Below the pieces are notes generated by a model, which made no database searches, was not told the origin of the DNA, and saw only the letters and a program-made list of their open reading frames with translations. A stretch of 64,000 nt of DNA from Papaver somniferum (taxonomy: Eukaryota > Streptophyta > Magnoliopsida > Ranunculales > Papaveraceae), in assembly GCF_003573695.1 (NCBI RefSeq), contig NC_039364.1, positions 63,694,256 to 63,758,255 of the forward strand, written 5' to 3'. The position numbers and the translations under genes are program-made. Position 1 is the stretch's first letter, and every line of letters starts with the position of its first letter. Below, one piece after another: positions 21,780-32,713 of this stretch.

Positions 21780-24003
21780 ATGAGTGATTCTAGTGGCAAA
21801 TTTGAGATGGGTGAATCTCTATACGATAGAGAAAACAAATACTACATACCCCTTGATGGAGATCCTGATATGGAGTATTTCTTAAATGGTAGAGATGTTT
21901 TAACCCGTAGTGAAGGTCAATCTCAACCAATTGAAGAAATTAGCCAACAAGGTGAAGAACCAACAACTGAAAATGACCAGGTATACTTCTAAACTAGTTC
22001 TCATTAGTTTTTTGTTGCTTAAAATTCTCTAAAGTACGTAAAAAATCAAATTTTAAAAAAATTCAGAAGAACTTACGGTTGGTAATTAGCTAGTTATCAA
22101 CCGTAATTGAATGTTACGGTTCGTAAAGTTTCCAATACCAACCGTAACTGGTTCAATTTGGGGAAAAACTCAATCGTAATACCAGTTACGGTTAGTATAA
22201 AATTTTCGAGTCGAACCGTAATTTCAGTACGGTTGGTTACGTTTTTCAGTAGTTACCAACCGTAACTCATCATGTGCATGGCAGTATTTACTGCACTTAT
22301 TGCGGTTGGTAATATGTAAATACCTACCAGCCATAGTTGTGTTACGGTTTGTGATCTGTGTTTTTTACCGATCGTATAATGATCTGTATGTTTTCATTTT
22401 CATTTCACCCTACTTACGGTTTGTTACGGGAGGACCACTACCAACCGTGGTTGTGTTACGGTTTGTAAGTGATTGTAATTACGAACCGTATCTCTGTTAC
22501 GGTTTGTATTTCCTTGTCGTGTCCAACCGTAACTTTATATATATTTTCGTTTTGTTCTTGTTTAGACTAATGTGGGTGTATTGTTGTCCAGATAGTGAGT
22601 GTACCTCCCCTAATGGATGAACAACCTTTAGCAAATCAACTTCTCACCCAAGATTCTAGCTGTCACTATTTAACCGAGGAGACATGGGAGGAAAAAGATG
22701 ATGCAAAGCATTGGGCTAGAGAAAGAGGCAAGTTGATTATGTGTATCATAGTTTGTAATGGTACCACTAGTGAAAGTGCCTTTCAAATGGTTTGCGAGTG
22801 TAGTGGACAACATAGAAGTCATGCAAAAAAGGGTACCGTGCAAGTAGCAAAGGAAAAGAGGAAGCAAACTACGTTCACTAAGAAGACCCGATGCCCCTTC
22901 AAGCTTCAATTTAAAAGGAACGCGACAAAAAGGTGGTTTTTGGAGAAAGTTGTATGCGGTAGTCATAACCACGCTATACCGGAGAGTTTGCTATCACATT
23001 CATATGTTGGACGCCTTACCGAAGAAGAAGAGAAGATCGTAGAGTCACTGACACAAATTCGTATGAAGCCCGTTGATATCCTCGCTCACTTAAAGGAAAG
23101 AAACCCACAAAATGCTTCTACTTTGGCTAACATCTACAACACAAGAACAAAATTGAAGGCTAAGAAATGAGAACAAAGGAACGAAATGCAACAGTTAAGG
23201 CATTTGGGGGAGGCGAATAATTACTCGGTTTTCCACGATGATGATGAGAAAGGACGAATAAGACATCTTTTGTTGGATAATCCTGAGTTTGTGAAGTTGG
23301 CACGGTGCTCTCATCAAATCCTTCTAATGGATTGCACATACAAAACCAACAAGTTTGAGATGCCGTTGTTGAACTTTGTCGGGCAAACTTCTACCAATGC
23401 TCCTTTTAGTGTTGGTTTTTGCTTCTTGAAAGATGAGCTCGAAGAGAGCTATGTGTGGGCATTAAACCAAGTGAATCTATTCTACGTAGAGGGATATACT
23501 CCAAAGGTGATTATTACCGACAAGGAACAAGCTTTGTTGAATGCAATAAGGAGGGTTTTCCCGGAAGCTCATAACCTTCTTTGCACGTTCCACTTGTGGA
23601 AAATTATTGAAACTAAGTGCATGCGCCTTGTCCGTCCAACCAAAAAAAGCGAAATGGATAGAATAAAGAAACTACCGTTACATCAACAAAAGGATGCCAA
23701 AGAGAAATTTAAGAAGGATGACAAGTTGGCGGAACTAAAATGGGAAAGTTTCAAAACGGAGTGGAGAGCCTTGACCTATTCTATCACCGTGGATGAATAT
23801 GAGAATAGAGCTCGTATGTTAGTGGCTCATTGGAAAATAGGTTATCCAAGTGTTGTGAAGTATTTGTTGGATAATTGGTTGGATCCGCACAAAGAGAAGT
23901 TCGTATCGGCGTTCACTAACCAATATAAGCACTATGACAACCAAGCTACAAGTACGGCGGAGTCATCTCAGAACCGGTTGAAGAAGAAACTTCATAGTTT
24001 TTG
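21780..24003 (+). pseudogene. MULE (FAR1-related) transposase, stop codon and 3' truncation
   Basis: Exon 1 is 21780-21980 (starts MSDSSGKFEMGESL) and is followed by an intron with repeats; exon 2 runs from 22592. Exon 2 begins with a FAR1-type DNA-binding region (RCPFKLQFKRN..., CGSHNHAIPE). It meets one in-frame TGA at 23168-23170 and continues in the same frame into the MULE catalytic domain, with MDCTYKTNKFEMPLL and ITDKEQALLNAIRRVFPEA carrying the two aspartates, CTFHLWK, and TAESSQNRLKKKL near the third acidic residue. The ORF stops at 24003 right after that, with no SWIM zinc finger. The protein would act in the nucleus on the element's ends. As it stands it is inactive. It resembles host FAR1/FHY3 factors, but its place inside TIRs marks it as a transposase. 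Confidence 0.85.
22040..22545. repeat. ACGGTTGGTA array in the transposase first intron
   Basis: Well over a dozen copies of TTACGGTTNGTA and its complement TACCAACCGTAA occur in alternating orientation, 20-50 bp apart, between exon 1 and exon 2. Confidence 0.9.
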
Positions 24004-24004
24004 A

Positions 24005-26172
24005 TGTTGTCCAAATTCTTCAACAGTTGTAGGTAATGCACATTGACCCTATTTCCCGAGTTATCGGGAAAGAATACGATCCCAAGAGAATACAACAAAT
24101 ACGATGTGGCTGTACGCCTAACTGTTGTTTCATCCATCACCTGACCTTCCCTTTCCTTTGTTGTTGTTCCTTCAAACTTGGTCCTCAGATTCTTCAACAA
24201 TAGCTTTTTGATGATTTTTGGTTTATGTGGTTCAGCAGGGTCATAACCACCAGCCAACTGAAACTCCATCTCAGTTTCATCTTTCTCCCACCCAAGTGTT
24301 TCTTGAACAAGGATATAAAGGTCAGTCCAAGACATGTTGTTGTTGAAACCTTCAAACACAGATTGTCCTTCAACTTCAAGGTCAGTAATTTGCTTCACAT
24401 CGTTCGGTGTTATTGCCATCTCTCCAAATGGAAGATGAAACATATCGGTTTCAAGCTAATATCGTTCCCTGAAGGCAGAGACCACAACACTATCATACTC
24501 CGATTGAAGGTGAAGAATTCCAGGCCCTAGTCTTGTACTAGCCACTACATTGCGAACCAAAGCACATTCTTGACTTAATGGACAATGTTTACCCCTTTGA
24601 CGCTTGAGCAATTTAATGCATCTTGCGTGGTCCTAAGAAAACAAATATACAAAAATATAAGCATATTATGGTGAACTGAAATAAACAAACAAAATGTATC
24701 AAAATAATGAATGTTTTAAGAAAAGTAACAAAATACATACCCTTGTCTGACAGACTTTTGCGGACCAGGAACCGGTATAACCAAATAAGATTGAAGACTT
24801 ATCTGCGGTCTCGCCCCAAGGTATTTTATTTTTCTTCGGTGGCAACAAAAAATCTTTGCCTTTAGGAATATGCATCCCTTTCGGTGCGGGCTCCTTTCTC
24901 GACTTCTTTTCTTTCTTTTGCCTTGGAGGTGCAGCTACAACTACCTCTTTTTCCTTGGTATTTTCTACCTCTTCATCATTTTCTACCTCTTCATCATTTT
25001 CTTCCTCTTCCTTTTCTTCATCATTTTCTTCATCTTCCTTTTCTTCATCATTTTCTTCATCGGCCTCCTCTTCATCATTTTGTTCCTCTTCATCCCCTCC
25101 ATCATCATCAGTTCCTTTAAATTCTTCTTCATCTTCATCATTATTAGTTTCTTCCTCCACAATTTCATTTTCGTTGCCTTCACGGTTAGTTTCGACTCCG
25201 ACCTCTTCTTGATCATTATGTTCCACTCCTTCTAGCTCAACTCCAGATTCAGCCACAGGTTGTTCCCTCAACTTAATTTCAAACCTATTCTTCTTCTTCT
25301 TCTCCTTCTCATTCTTGTGGATGCCTCTATTATCTACATCTAAATGCTTGTCACCGCGAGGGGTAGGCGTATGATCAATCGGGGTTAAGTCATTTCCTCT
25401 CTTTTTCTTCCTACACAAGCATTACAATTGATTGATTTACTAAGGGTAAAACAAATAATATAGACAAAAAAAAAATGATGAGCCTGCATAGTTACGGTTT
25501 GTAACCAATGAACAAAGACCAACCGTACCACTCACACGGTTGGTAAATAGTGAATCGAGACCAACCGTAACTAAACTACGGTTGGTATTTTATCTTAGTT
25601 TTCAACCGTAAGTTTTCTTTGGCCAAATACTAACATACAGGATGTTCTACGGTTGGTAATGGATGTTGAGTTACAAGTCGTAACTCAAATACGGTTGATA
25701 ACATTGATGGAATTACAAACCGTAGAAACCAAATGAAAGTTACAGAACAATGTACGGTTCGTAACTCAACACACGAGACCAACCGTAAGCTACTTACGGT
25801 TGCAAAAAAAAAAACGTAACTGAACAATTTCTCATAAATTCAAGAACTTACGGTTGGTATTTCAGTTATTACGAACCGTATCATCAACAAAAACCATAGT
25901 TACAGTTGAAATTGGAGTAATTATCAACCATAACTCACATGCAACACACAAATTTCAGTTTCAATTTCGATCCAAAACCCTAATTTTTTTTTCAAAACTA
26001 ACTTAAATCAAACAATATACTAAACCCTAACTGGGTTTTTCGAAACATACCTCAAATAAGTCATTGTGCTTGATTTTGACGGTTGAGGAGTTTCAAATTG
26101 ATGTTCTTGACCTAATGGAGGATTTGGTTCATTAGAACGGCTACAATCTTCGTCAACCTTCTTCTTTTGCAT
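24005..26172 (-). pseudogene. Plant mobile domain (MAIN-like) protein gene of the MULE, broken
   Basis: Inferred exon 1 is 26172-26051 (starts MQKKKVDEDCSRSNEP). Exon 2 is 25410-24741, with a basic start, a long Glu/Asp run (about 25215-24960), KKEKKSRKEPAPKG and FGYTGSWSAKVCQTR. A further exon runs from 24632 on (DHARCIKLLKRQRGKHCPLS), with a 108-bp intron at 24740-24633. An in-frame TAG at 24458-24456 separates SAFRERY from LETDMFHLPFGEMAITPNDV. The latter is the hallmark of the plant mobile domain shared by Arabidopsis MAIN/MAIL proteins and some MULE- and Gypsy-borne genes. The frame continues to GNRVNVHYLQLLKNLD and is cut at about 24005. It was probably an accessory protein of the transposon; the present copy is dead. 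Confidence 0.82.
25490..25935. repeat. ACGGTTGGTA array in the PMD-gene first intron
   Basis: This is the same motif family as 22040-22545, in both orientations, for example TACGGTTTGTAACC near 25495, ACGGTTGGTATTTT near 25580 and CTTACGGTTGGTA near 25849. It lies wholly in the intron 26050-25411. Confidence 0.9.
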
Positions 26173-26522
26173 CTCTAATATAGTTTCCAATCAACGATTA
26201 TTAATTTTTCAAATCGCCGATTAATCGAAAAGGACGACGAAAAATCAGTTTTAATGGTAAAGAGGAGGAGAATAAAAGAAGTAAAGTTGAAAAAAAAAAC
26301 TGTTTTGATTTTCAGATTCAATTGGGTTAATAATGGGGAAGGATAATTCAGTCTTTTCAACCAAAAAAGTAAGGGTAAATTAGTCCATTTGAGGTGAAAA
26401 GGGTAATCTAGTCAATTAACAACCCCTATAAGACACCCCCTAACCAATAATAGGGATATTGCTATCACCCTTGCCGCCACTCCAATGGAACCACCCGCCC
26501 CTTTAACAGGATTGTAATATTA

Positions 26523-28380
26523 ACAGCTACTGCGCTTTGCATTTTTGGTTTTCACCTTAATGTCACTATTCTGGTGACATTTTGATCACCCCCAACACCT
26601 TTGACACAACTACCTTCTGGTTTTCCTCTAGGTCTAGGTTCCTAAATCCTTCCAATACCTGAACATACAGTACTAGTTAGCCTAGAAAGGTCCACAGTTG
26701 CATGATTTAACATCTTGTTTGATACAACCTTAATTCTATAAAGCAATTATGTAATGGCCCAGTCTTTGCATGATTTAGAATTTGCCTGCTTTGGCCATTT
26801 TGGGCACTGTGATGGTTGAACCCACATATCTGATTGTTACCAATCAAGGGCAGCTCCATAAATTGTTGTTACAACGAACGCAGGATTGATCAACTAGAAA
26901 AGTTGGAATAGATTCAACAACATAGATTCTGATTTCTGAGTGAGTTAATAAACTAAAACTCCACTCCATTCTATCTTTGGTAAATCAAAAAAATCGGATA
27001 CATCCAGTAACATTGATTCTGATTTCCTCCATCCATTAGAAATTCAACACAATGTAGTGTGCAAGAAAGTTTGGTTTCAGAATAAATTATGCGAACATAA
27101 AAGATTAGAAACATACAGTATATAATAACATCCTTATGTAATTTATTTGAATCAGGAATTGAAGTCAATCACCATACTGCACCATTGATGCATGTAAGAC
27201 TGGGGCGACAATACCTATCATCATATTCAACTCCATACACTGTCCAAAGTTGTTTGGACAATTACAATTAAAAACAAATAGACACTCTTTCTAAATCAGC
27301 GAACTCCAAAATTAAAGAAATCCTAAATAAAATCATGAAAACAAAGCAAAACCTGTTTTAGGAAGGACCTCAGTAGGCTTTTTGTCATCTAACAAAATTC
27401 CTCATTGGAGGAATTTTTTCAGGAAGATAACGCAGTATTTAAACATCACTGATCCTGATAAAACTAAAAAGTTCGGAGACAAAAAATTCCTTTTCATACA
27501 AAAATCACAACGCCGAAAAGAAAACAAAGAAGCATCTCAGACTAATATTTCCCCATTAGTTTTCTTCACTATAAAAATTCAAAGTGCAAGGATGATTACA
27601 AGGTTTTTGTCATCACTGATGCTGTCTTATAACTTTCTTACCTTAAGGAATAACAAGATTCTAACAACTAAGAACAAGTGTTGTTTAGATCTAATAATCG
27701 GAAGGAAAGAAAAAACATTGCAGTTGCAGGAAAAGAGAAAAAAACACCAGCAATAGATCTAATAGTAATAGTTTAAAGAAAAAGAAAAAAAAAAAAAAAA
27801 AAACAGATGCAAAGAAAGTAACTTCGATGTGATCAAACCATAGAAACAGTTAACAATACAGGTTAGCAATTTGCTTAAAACCCTAAAACAAGAGAGGCAT
27901 AGGCTCCATAACCAAGGCCGACATGTAACAACTATTAGGATACCGATAGGAATGACGAGAACAAGTGCTTATATAGCCAACAACCCCAGCACCAGATTTG
28001 CCCTAATTCCTTCGTTGGGTACCTTATACGGGTTGTAAAAACCATTCCAAAGAATCCAATCCATGAAACCGCACCAAAAGTAACCAAGTCAAACCAATTC
28101 CAAACTGAACCGCACCGGACCTTAAACAGTTAAAGTTTTTTGGGCCTTTTCAGCACTACTGTTCTTTTGACCGCCTTGACAATCTCTCTCTCTCCCCTTT
28201 TTCGCTCTGCAATTCTATCTTGAAATAAAAGCAGTTATCTTCTTCAACTACAAGTCATATTGATGGTTTTTTTCATCTTCTACATTGTTTTTCTCAGTAT
28301 TTTCTTCAATTTTCTGCCCGGATTTTGAATTATTTTAAGATTCGGGTAGACTTGTAGATACTATTACATATTTAACTAAA
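26523..28380. other. Intergenic, no gene recognised
   Basis: AT-rich DNA with a poly-A tract (about 27780-27802), a CTCTCTCTCTC run near 28183 and no coding signature. The ORF at 27382-27756 is Lys/Asn-rich, lacks neighbours or motifs and is not supported. Confidence 0.5.
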
Positions 28381-28436
28381 ATAAATTGTTGTTTCAACAA
28401 TTTTTAGGGTTTCCTACTTATTTTCTCATCGGTCTG

Positions 28437-28880
28437 ATGGTATTTTTGTGCTATCAAGACTTGTTATTTCATAGTCATTATGGCGTTTTTTGGTGGAGAC
28501 GATTTATTTCGGCAAATCAATTAAGACCGATATGGAATGCAATGATATCAATAAGGGAATATTACTTCCTTTTTATGGAAGCATCTTACATCAATGGTGA
28601 TGATGATCTAGAAACAAAAGATCAACAAACAAAATGGTTTGAAACCATTAGAAGAATGTCAATTTCTCCAATGTGTTGTAAAACTTTTATACAATTGTCT
28701 ATTTTCGAATCTGAACTATGTAATTTTTGTACGGATTGTTTTTGTTTGTTTTTAGATGTAATTGATCAATGTAAGCAAAATTTCGTATTAATGAAATTAC
28801 GAGGTGATACCTTTTCCATAAAAAAAAAGTTAAAGTTTCTGGTGAATCTTGATAGAATCTCAAACCAAATCGAAAATTAA
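28437..28880 (+). CDS. Uncharacterised 147-aa ORF
   Basis: The first ATG in the frame is 28437 (MVFLCYQDLLFHSHYG). The frame is open upstream of it to 28386 and ends at TAA 28878-28880. It is rich in Phe, Cys and Ile, with a Cys-rich stretch ELCNFCTDCFCLF, then MKLRGDTFSIKKKLKF. The upstream DNA (28170-28350) is pyrimidine-rich, like a plant 5' leader. No domain is recognised. It could be a small gene, a fragment of an exon, or chance in an AT-rich area. Confidence 0.3.
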   Translation: MVFLCYQDLLFHSHYGVFWWRRFISANQLRPIWNAMISIREYYFLFMEASYINGDDDLETKDQQTKWFETIRRMSISPMCCKTFIQLSIFESELCNFCTDCFCLFLDVIDQCKQNFVLMKLRGDTFSIKKKLKFLVNLDRISNQIEN

Positions 28881-29165
28881 CGGGTTAAACCGTTTAATAT
28901 GTTTAAGTCTCTCATTTATAATCTTTAGATTTTGACCTAACCTAAGCCATTCATAGAAGGAAAATTTTTTGTTTGGTCCTAAGCCCATAAGGTTATTTAT
29001 AGTAGGGTCCAACCGGATTTTATAGTAGGGTCCAAAGTTCTTTGAAAACATGAAAATGACTAATATACCCTACTGTTTAAATACGTGTGAAATAACATAC
29101 TTCTAGCAAATCGGTATTTTATTTTAACTGGAGGTCCAAATTTAATTAAAACATATAAAAGGACC

Positions 29166-29335
29166 ACAAATTTGAGTACATATCTGCTACACTGTTTACA
29201 AATTTGAGTACATATCTGCCACACTGCTTACAAATCTGAGTACATAGCTGCTACACTGCTTACAAATCTGAGTACATATCTGCTACACTACTTACAAATC
29301 TTATTATATATCTGCCGCACTGCTTACATATAGAG
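29166..29335. repeat. 32-bp tandem repeat, about five copies
   Basis: ACAAATYTGAGTACATATCT... units start at 29166, 29198, 29230, 29262 and 29294. A decayed further copy is at 29326. Confidence 0.88.
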
Positions 29336-29439
29336 TATGTATCCGTTGGACATATTGAACCTGTAAATGTGACCAGAATATAACAATATTAAAACACAAC
29401 AACAAAACTAACATCTATTTCAGTATTTCGCATACGCAC

Positions 29440-30310
29440 TCATGGATCAAACCAAAGTAAAGTGGCAAAACTATGAATAAAACAGAATCAAAAGAAGTTT
29501 CTATCAGTACGACGTATACGTACTGCGGATTCATAAACTAAAAACTCAATTGCATGTCAAGAAGTGATGAATCCATGAATATAACCGAATCAAAGCACAT
29601 ATTTCAGTATTTACCAAAAAAAGTGGCAAAACTCTGAATAAAACAGAATCAGAATCAGTACACCATATACATATTGCGTATTCATGAACTAAAAATCAAT
29701 TGCATGTAAAGAAGAATTGATGAATATAACATAATCGAAGCACATATTTCATTATTACACATACTACTCATGGATCGAACCCAAAAACAATGGCAAAACT
29801 ATGAACAAAACAAAATCAGAATAAGTTTTTATCAGTACGCCATATACGTACTGCGTATTCATGAACAAAAACAGAATCAGAACCAGTTTCAACCAGTACG
29901 ACATATATGTACTGTGAAATTCATGAACTAAAACTCAACTGCATGTCAAGAAGAAGTGATGAATCCATAAAATATAACCAAATCAAAGCACATATTTCAG
30001 TACTCCATATATATACTCCTGGATTAAACCAAAAAAATAAGAGAAACCTATAGATTCATAGTAAACACAAAAAGAAAATAGTACGTCATATATGTACTGA
30101 TGGTTAATACACAAAAGAAAACTGAAGAACAAACCAAAAACCATAAGAATATCAGATCTACTAATGAAATAAATATAAAACATGATTTTTTATTTAGATC
30201 TGAACTTGTTTCATCAAAATCCACCAGTATATCATATACGTACCGATGATTAATACACAAAAGTAAACTCAAAAGCATATCAAAAACAACCAAATTGAAA
30301 CTAATATATC
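29440..30310. repeat. Degenerate tandem repeats of about 160 bp
   Basis: Units carry AAAACAGAATCAGA, AGTACGCCATATACGTACTG, GTATTCATGAACTAAAA, CAATTGCATGTCAAGAAG and CAAAGCACATATTTCAGTA in that order, with copies starting near 29470, 29630, 29810 and 29870. The GTACG...CGTAC core is itself inverted. ORFs across it are not credible. Confidence 0.7.
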
Positions 30311-30882
30311 AGATCTAATAACAAAATGTACATAAAACATGATTATTTATGTAGATCTGAACTAAATATAAGATCTCCAAAAACATATTGAGACGAATTG
30401 AAAAATCAACCTAAGAATCAAACATAAACCACAGACCTTGACTGATTCTTTGTTGATTATCTTGATCCGTAGGTAACAACAACTTCATATATGTATCTCT
30501 ATTGAATCTCAGTTGAACAAAAAAAATCGTAAAAACTAATCTCGCGTTCGGCGATAAAAACCCAAGAAAAAAATCTCTTCTAGCAGCTTTCCCGAATTGG
30601 ATATGAGAAGTTGAAATGAAAACAGAAATGAAATGAGAATTTAGTTATCCTGCTTTTATATACATAAGGATGTTTTGGGAATTTCAAAATTATGCATAAT
30701 ATATCTCACACGTGTGCAGGACCTGGGCTTAAAAAATTGGGTCCATTTTTCTTTTTTCTTTTAATTATGGACCTCCGGTTACTGGGCTTCAGTGGGTGGA
30801 CCTGCTACTAACTAATACCACTATAATAGTACCTATAAGTAATTCCTACTTCATAGAATTGCAGGTTCCCACGTATTTGAAA
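30311..30882. other. AT-rich intergenic DNA
   Basis: No gene is seen. The words GGACCTGGGCTTAAAAAATT and GGGTCC near 30720-30750 roughly mirror GGTCCTAAGCCCATAAGG at 28976-28993. A decayed inverted-repeat element between 28.9 and 30.8 kb, containing the tandem repeats, is possible. Confidence 0.35.
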
Positions 30883-31732
30883 GAAGCCTATCTCATAGGG
30901 GCTCCAGGTTTTTGGTTTTGAGGGCTCTATGGATTCAAATATCCTATTTGTAGATAACGATTGACCTAATTTATATTCAAAGTACAAAATTACCCTTTGA
31001 TAAATTAATTTAATTACCCTTTTATAACTAATTATTATGATAAATCCCAAAAAAAAAAAAAGAATTGAACAATCAATCAATATGACTTCAATAAGGTAAG
31101 AATAAAAAAACTCAACTTTTTGATTGCATGGATATGTTAGATTTGATCACATTAGGTATTTAAGATTGGTTTCATAATTGTGTACGATTGGGAGTGAGTT
31201 CGTGTTTTCTAAGCCGTAGAGATGATTTACGGTTGGGAAAACATGAACTCCCAACCGTAAACCAATTTTACAGTTTACTCTGAACATGATTTACGGTTGG
31301 GAGTTCATGTTTTCATATCACATTAGATATTTTTTACGATTTGGAAAACATTAACTCCCAACCGTATTTATGGTTTACGGTTAGAAACCCAACTGTATTT
31401 TAGATTTTCAAAAAAAAAATTTTACCCTGGATTTCTGTACGGTTGGGAAAATATGAACTCCCAACCGTATATTTTATTTACGGTTAGGTCCTAACCATAG
31501 GTTCAATTCTCTCGAAAAAAAAACAAACATTTTTAGTCTTTGATTTTCTAACACTAATTATAAACTTACATAGTTTTGTTCATCTAATCATTAGCACTAA
31601 TTAATCGATGGTGTTCTAGCCATTAGCAAAATTAGGAGGATAAGGAGTTTTGAAGATTACTATTTTATGACCCGAATTTGTCTTTTTATGAGCCCTCAAA
31701 ACAAAAAACTTGGAGCCCCTGTTATAGGCCTC
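30883..31732. mobile_element. Non-autonomous TIR element, 850 bp, 8-bp TSD
   Basis: Inverted ends begin GAAGCCTAT (left) and GAGGCCTAT (right, reverse complement). Both are followed by GGGGCTCCA and GTTTT...TTTTGAGGGCTC, giving about 45 bp of TIR. The direct repeat ATTTGAAA flanks it at 30875-30882 and 31733-31740. The centre (31200-31500) holds several TTTACGGTTGGGA...TCCCAACCGTAAA inverted pairs. No coding capacity is present. TSD length and long TIRs suit a Mutator- or hAT-type parent; this is not resolved. Confidence 0.78.
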
Positions 31733-31740
31733 ATTTGAAA

Positions 31741-32145
31741 TAGAGTAGCGCTAAAACTGGTTTACTATTGTCTGTTATATAAATATTTGAATTGTTGGAT
31801 ATTTGGGACCAACACATATTTATATTATTTTTTATTATTGTCTAATTTGGAAAACGGTCCAGATTTATTAAAAAAAAAATTTGGTAAAGGAAAAACAAAT
31901 CATCACAATCATCACCTAGGGGTTTGTATCATTGATGATGTGGTACTCTTTATTAGTTCATATCCTTGTACAACTCAAGCTTAGCCAAGCTGGATCTTAA
32001 TTAAAAATAACAATAAAAACAATACTTTAATTGTATCTCCGGAATCTTGTACGAACATTGTTGATTGGATGAAGTATTTTGGTTTATTATATATATATTT
32101 TTTGTGTGAAATTTGGTAGTTATTCTTTTATATTCTTAAGGCCTT
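31741..32145. other. AT-rich spacer
   Basis: No gene or clear repeat is recognised. The 65-aa ORF at 31787 lacks any supporting feature. Confidence 0.45.
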
Positions 32146-32148
32146 TAA

Positions 32149-32710
32149 GAGCATCCACAGTGGGCGAGTATAACCAAAAATTTGGGATGAGATCGTAACA
32201 CAGTGGGACGGAGTAAAGATCAAATCCCAACCAAAGATCAAATTCCAGACCAAATATGGTCGCGACCAAATCCCAAATTCTAATATAGTCGGGCGTAAAT
32301 TTAAAGTACGCTTGTTGCTGGGCGTAAATTTAAAGTACGCTTGTTAACGGGCGGAGATTTAAATTACGTCCGATGAAATTTTAATTAAATAAAAAAAAAA
32401 AGAATGAGGCGGACTTTTAAAGTTCGCCTGATGAAAGTTATAAAGAATGGGGCGGACTTTTAAAGTCCGTCTGATGAAATTTTAATGGGGCGGACTTTTA
32501 AAGTCCGCCTGATGAAATTTACAAAAAATGGGGCGGACTTTTAAAGTCCGCCTGATGAAATTTTACAAAAAAAAATTGGGACGGACTTTTAAAGTCCGCC
32601 TGACGAAATTTTAATCATGTACCGTTGCGTCACAACACGGACTAAACCCAAATTTTGATCTTTTTTTTGATCTTTGATCTTTGGTTTTGATCGCACCACT
32701 GCAGTTGCTC
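32149..32710. mobile_element. Tourist-like MITE B (562 bp) with hairpin array
   Basis: The ends are GAGCATCCACAGTGGGCGAG and CACTGCAGTTGCTC, with TAA on both sides (32146-32148 and 32711-32713). It is the same family as 16808-17713. The interior contains eight near-palindromic units, five of which are variants of GGCGGACTTTTAAAGTCCGCC. Confidence 0.82.
32291..32600. repeat. Array of eight near-palindromes inside MITE B
   Basis: Units lie at 32291-32314, 32320-32343, 32349-32372, 32408-32428, 32451-32471, 32489-32509, 32532-32552 and 32580-32600. The first three use GGGCGTAAATTTAAAGTACG and variants. The last five use GGCGGACTTTTAAAGTCCGCC with at most two changes. Confidence 0.9.
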
Positions 32711-32713
32711 TAA

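Larger units (their letters stand above)
21473..26522. mobile_element. Mutator-like element with MULE transposase and plant mobile domain gene
   Basis: The terminal inverted repeats are at 21473-21515 and 26480-26522 (43 bp, TAATATTACAATCCTGTTAA..., followed by GGGGCGGGTGG). They are near perfect, and similarity continues into GGCGGCAA. Two convergent genes fill the 5 kb: a FAR1-type/MULE transposase (+) and a plant mobile domain protein (-). Their 3' ends meet near 24004 and both are truncated there, so an internal deletion seems likely. Each gene has a long first intron full of ACGGTTGGTA repeats. No clean 9-bp target duplication was found. Confidence 0.8.

Noticed and set aside
22592..24003. 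A host FAR1/FHY3 transcription factor gene
   Set aside because: It lies inside 43-bp TIRs, has MULE catalytic blocks and is broken; a transposase reading fits better.
24856..25235. Plus-strand Ser/Phe-rich ORFs
   Set aside because: They are antisense shadows of the Glu/Asp-rich stretch in the PMD gene.
32291..32600. CRISPR-like array
   Set aside because: Repeats are palindromic but spacers are short, similar and AT-rich, and the array lies between MITE ends in a plant genome.
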